Source of the DNA: Streptomyces sp. SUK 48
Lineage (GTDB): Bacteria > Actinomycetota > Actinomycetes > Streptomycetales > Streptomycetaceae
Reading direction: 5' to 3'
NCBI RefSeq assembly: GCF_009650765.1
Contig: NZ_CP045740.1
Coordinates: 8,160,001-8,224,000 of the forward strand
DNA: 64,000 nt
The position numbers and the translations under genes were made by a program. Each line of letters opens with the position of its first letter. Within the stretch, counting starts at the first letter, position 1. This document shows, one piece after another, positions 62,205-64,000 of this stretch. The notes under the pieces were generated by a model that saw only the letters and a list, made by a program, of their open reading frames with translations, had not been told where the DNA came from and did not search any database.

Positions 62205-62720
62205 ATGGCGATAACGCGTGCCCGCAAGGGACTCATGCTCGGAGCCTCCGGTGCCTTCGCGGCAGCCCTTGTGGCGGCGGCTTTGACGATCGGCTCTCCG
62301 GCGTCCGCGGCGCCCGCGCAGCCGGTGGCAGCGGGGAGCAGTGCCGACATGCCCTCTGCGGTGGAAGACTTCAACTATCCGGGCGCCGACCGCATCCGCC
62401 AGGAGCGCAACGTCACCCTCAAGCGGGGCGACGGCCACATCACCCTGGTCTCCTGCAGCGAGGCGTGGAACATCAAGATCGAGTCCCGTCTGGACAACGG
62501 TGGCTACTGCTTCCGCGCCACCACCAAGACGGGCTTTCTTACCCTGGAACTGCCTGACGCTTACGGGGTGTGGACCGAGGACCACCCGGTCAAGGCGACG
62601 CTGACCGCCGACGGCAAGGAAACCGTCGTCAGCGTGCCGACCGATGACTACCAGCCCGTCGGCGAGGCCGGCGGCACCGGACTGCGCTCCGTCCTTGTGG
62701 AACTCCGCGTCACCGGCTGA
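62205..62720 (+). CDS. Secreted protein of unknown function
   Basis: A 171-residue protein with a clear signal peptide (KGLMLGASGAFAAALVAAAL, AxA-type cleavage near SPASAA). The mature part is beta-rich with two cysteines (LVSCSEAWNIKIE and GGYCFRATTK) likely forming a disulfide. No family is recognised. GGGGAAGGA precedes the ATG. Divergent from the toxin gene, and followed about 120 bases later by the trypsin-like protein. Confidence 0.8.
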   Translation: MAITRARKGLMLGASGAFAAALVAAALTIGSPASAAPAQPVAAGSSADMPSAVEDFNYPGADRIRQERNVTLKRGDGHITLVSCSEAWNIKIESRLDNGGYCFRATTKTGFLTLELPDAYGVWTEDHPVKATLTADGKETVVSVPTDDYQPVGEAGGTGLRSVLVELRVTG

Positions 62721-62838
62721 GTCCAGCCCGGCTCCCGGCCACACATTCCAGCCGGCTACCGAACCCCATGCGCGATGCGCCCTGCGGCACAGGCCGCACG
62801 AGGCCCGCGCCTTCGTGAACCATCAGGAAAGCTCCCAC

Positions 62839-64000
62839 GTGTCCAACTTCCACCCCCGCGCGGCGCTGACGAGCACGCTGCTCGCGGCCGCCGTCGTGTC
62901 CGGCGTCCTGACCGCCCCCAGTGTGTCCGCCGTCACAGGTGGCGTAGCCGCCAGCGGTTCCTTCGCCTACACCGCCCGCCTTGCCATCGGCTCCGGCGAC
63001 CGCGCCTGCACCGGCGCGCTGATCGATCCGGAGTGGATCGTCACCGCGGCCAGCTGCTTCGCCGACGACCCCGAGCAGGGCTACAGCATCCGCGCGGGCA
63101 AGCCGGCCATGGCCACCACCGCGACCATCGGCCGCACCGACCTGACCTCCACCACAGGGCAGGTCCGCCAGGTCGTCGAGCTGGTGCCTCGCAGCGACCG
63201 TGACGTCGTGCTCGCCCGACTCGGCCGTCCCGCCGCCGGCATCACCCCGGTCAAGGTCAGCACTAGCGCCCCCGCCGTGGACGAGGCCCTCACCGTGCCC
63301 GCATACGGCCGCACTGCCACCGAGTGGGCCCCTCTGAAGCTGCACACGGGCAGTTTCAAGATCGGCGCGATCCAGTCCGACACCATCGACATGGCCGGCC
63401 AGAACGGCGCAGCCGTCTGCGCCGGCGACACCGGTGCCCCGGTGCTGCGCACCGCGGGCGGCTCCTACGAGCTCACGTCGGTCACCACCCGCTCCTGGCA
63501 GGGCCGTTGCTTCGGCCAGGACCCCACCGAGACCCGCACTGACGCACGCAATGTGCGCTTGGACAACCTCGGCACCTGGATCGACTCCACCGTCCAGGCC
63601 GCGCGGATCACCGACTTCAACTGCGACGGCGTCGAAGACATCGCGATCGCCGACCCGAAAGCCAGCGTCGGTGGTAACAGCAGTGCGGGCGCGGTCCGGA
63701 TCGTCTACGGCGGAGGCAAGGGCACCACGTCCGTCACCCAGGACCTGGACTGGGTCCCCGGCGACTCCGAGACGGACGACTGGTTCGGCGAGAGCATCGA
63801 CACCGCCGACTACAACCAGGACGGCTGCACCGACCTGATCGTCGGCACCCCCTCCGAGGACCTGGGCACGGTGAAGGACGCCGGCATGGTCGACGTCCTG
63901 TACGGCGCCCAGGCCGGCATCGGTACCGGTTCGGTGAAGGACACCCACTTCGAACAGGACGCCGGGACCGGGTCCCTCGCCGCCTCCACCCCCGAGTCGG
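62839..64000 (+). CDS. Secreted trypsin-like/FG-GAP protein lacking catalytic His and Ser, cut by right edge
   Basis: At least 387 residues. Signal peptide (LTSTLLAAAVVSGVLTAPSV), then a trypsin-like domain: GALIDPEWIVTAASCFADD, DRDVVLARLGRP and CAGDTGAPVLRTAG. The catalytic His (TAAHC) is Ser and the Ser (GDSGGP) is Thr; the Asp is kept. From about residue 255 FG-GAP/integrin-like repeats follow (TDFNCDGVEDIAIADPKAS, ADYNQDGCTDLIVGTPSEDL) with calcium-binding Asp loops. It may be a secreted binding protein rather than a protease. GTG start 62839 with AGGAAAG. Confidence 0.85.
   Translation, partial: MSNFHPRAALTSTLLAAAVVSGVLTAPSVSAVTGGVAASGSFAYTARLAIGSGDRACTGALIDPEWIVTAASCFADDPEQGYSIRAGKPAMATTATIGRTDLTSTTGQVRQVVELVPRSDRDVVLARLGRPAAGITPVKVSTSAPAVDEALTVPAYGRTATEWAPLKLHTGSFKIGAIQSDTIDMAGQNGAAVCAGDTGAPVLRTAGGSYELTSVTTRSWQGRCFGQDPTETRTDARNVRLDNLGTWIDSTVQAARITDFNCDGVEDIAIADPKASVGGNSSAGAVRIVYGGGKGTTSVTQDLDWVPGDSETDDWFGESIDTADYNQDGCTDLIVGTPSEDLGTVKDAGMVDVLYGAQAGIGTGSVKDTHFEQDAGTGSLAASTPES

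Overview
The window is high-GC actinobacterial DNA, almost certainly Streptomyces. The signs are GC-rich third codon positions, frequent GTG starts with GGAGG-type ribosome sites, ATGA/GTGA start-stop overlaps, and many secondary-metabolism, stress-signalling and TetR/LysR/MerR-type genes. The left two thirds is accessory, chromosome-arm-like DNA. It is dense in biosynthetic and resistance genes and in decaying fragments.

Layout. 1-6.2 kb: the end of a biosynthetic locus, with an acyl-AMP ligase cut by the window edge, an acyl-CoA thioesterase, an alpha/beta-hydrolase that has lost all its catalytic residues, a P450 and a DHA2-type exporter. Two matching operator palindromes flank this part. 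6.4-9.9 kb: an octamer repeat, a broken MerR gene, a TetX-like flavin monooxygenase, a broken aldo/keto reductase and an SDR. 10.1-12.9 kb: two nearly identical 94-nt tRNA(Ser)-like RNA genes lacking a usable anticodon loop, flanking a flavin hydroxylase and a DnaQ-type exonuclease. 13.2-14.7 kb: a DUF4157 protein with a possible ADP-ribosyltransferase tail. 16.3-18 kb: a DUF5988 protein and an HTH/TPR regulator. 18.2-29.7 kb: a tightly coupled six-gene minus-strand operon (single-module reducing PKS, flavin monooxygenase, SnoaL-like protein, hydroxyacid dehydrogenase, AveC-like spirocyclase, CYP124/125-like P450). The PKS carries a one-base frameshift at its extreme N-terminus.

30-36 kb: a GNAT, then a macrolide/streptogramin resistance island: TetR regulator, decayed ABC-F gene with a leader peptide and a stem-loop over its ribosome site, Vat-type acetyltransferase, erythromycin-esterase-like protein. 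Two gene scraps follow. 36.4-40.5 kb: a signalling unit (CHASE3-type histidine kinase, receiver-PP2C phosphatase, small HTH protein, single-domain receiver). 40.9-44.4 kb: a TPR protein translationally coupled to a polyprenyl diphosphate synthase, behind a striking operator, and an ABC ATPase. 44.6-46.7 kb: a crotonase and a P450 with less GC-rich codons. 47.5-48.7 kb: a frameshifted HEAT-repeat gene, an SDR scrap and an 87-bp MITE-like element. 48.7-56.6 kb: LysR/GNAT pair, SDR/Rrf2 pair sharing an operator, TetR/alpha-beta-hydrolase pair, a membrane protein and an acyl-CoA oxidase. 56.8-64 kb: a broken helicase-associated gene, a secreted ALF-repeat/HINT polymorphic toxin with a small downstream zinc-ribbon protein (likely immunity), a small secreted protein, and a trypsin-like/FG-GAP protein lacking catalytic residues, cut by the right edge.

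Most promising for something undescribed: the paired anticodon-less tRNA(Ser)-like RNAs; the AveC-containing PKS operon; the triad-less hydrolase; the DUF4157 putative toxin; the HINT toxin/immunity pair; and the leader-controlled resistance island. All family names are from recognising motifs by eye; no database search was run.
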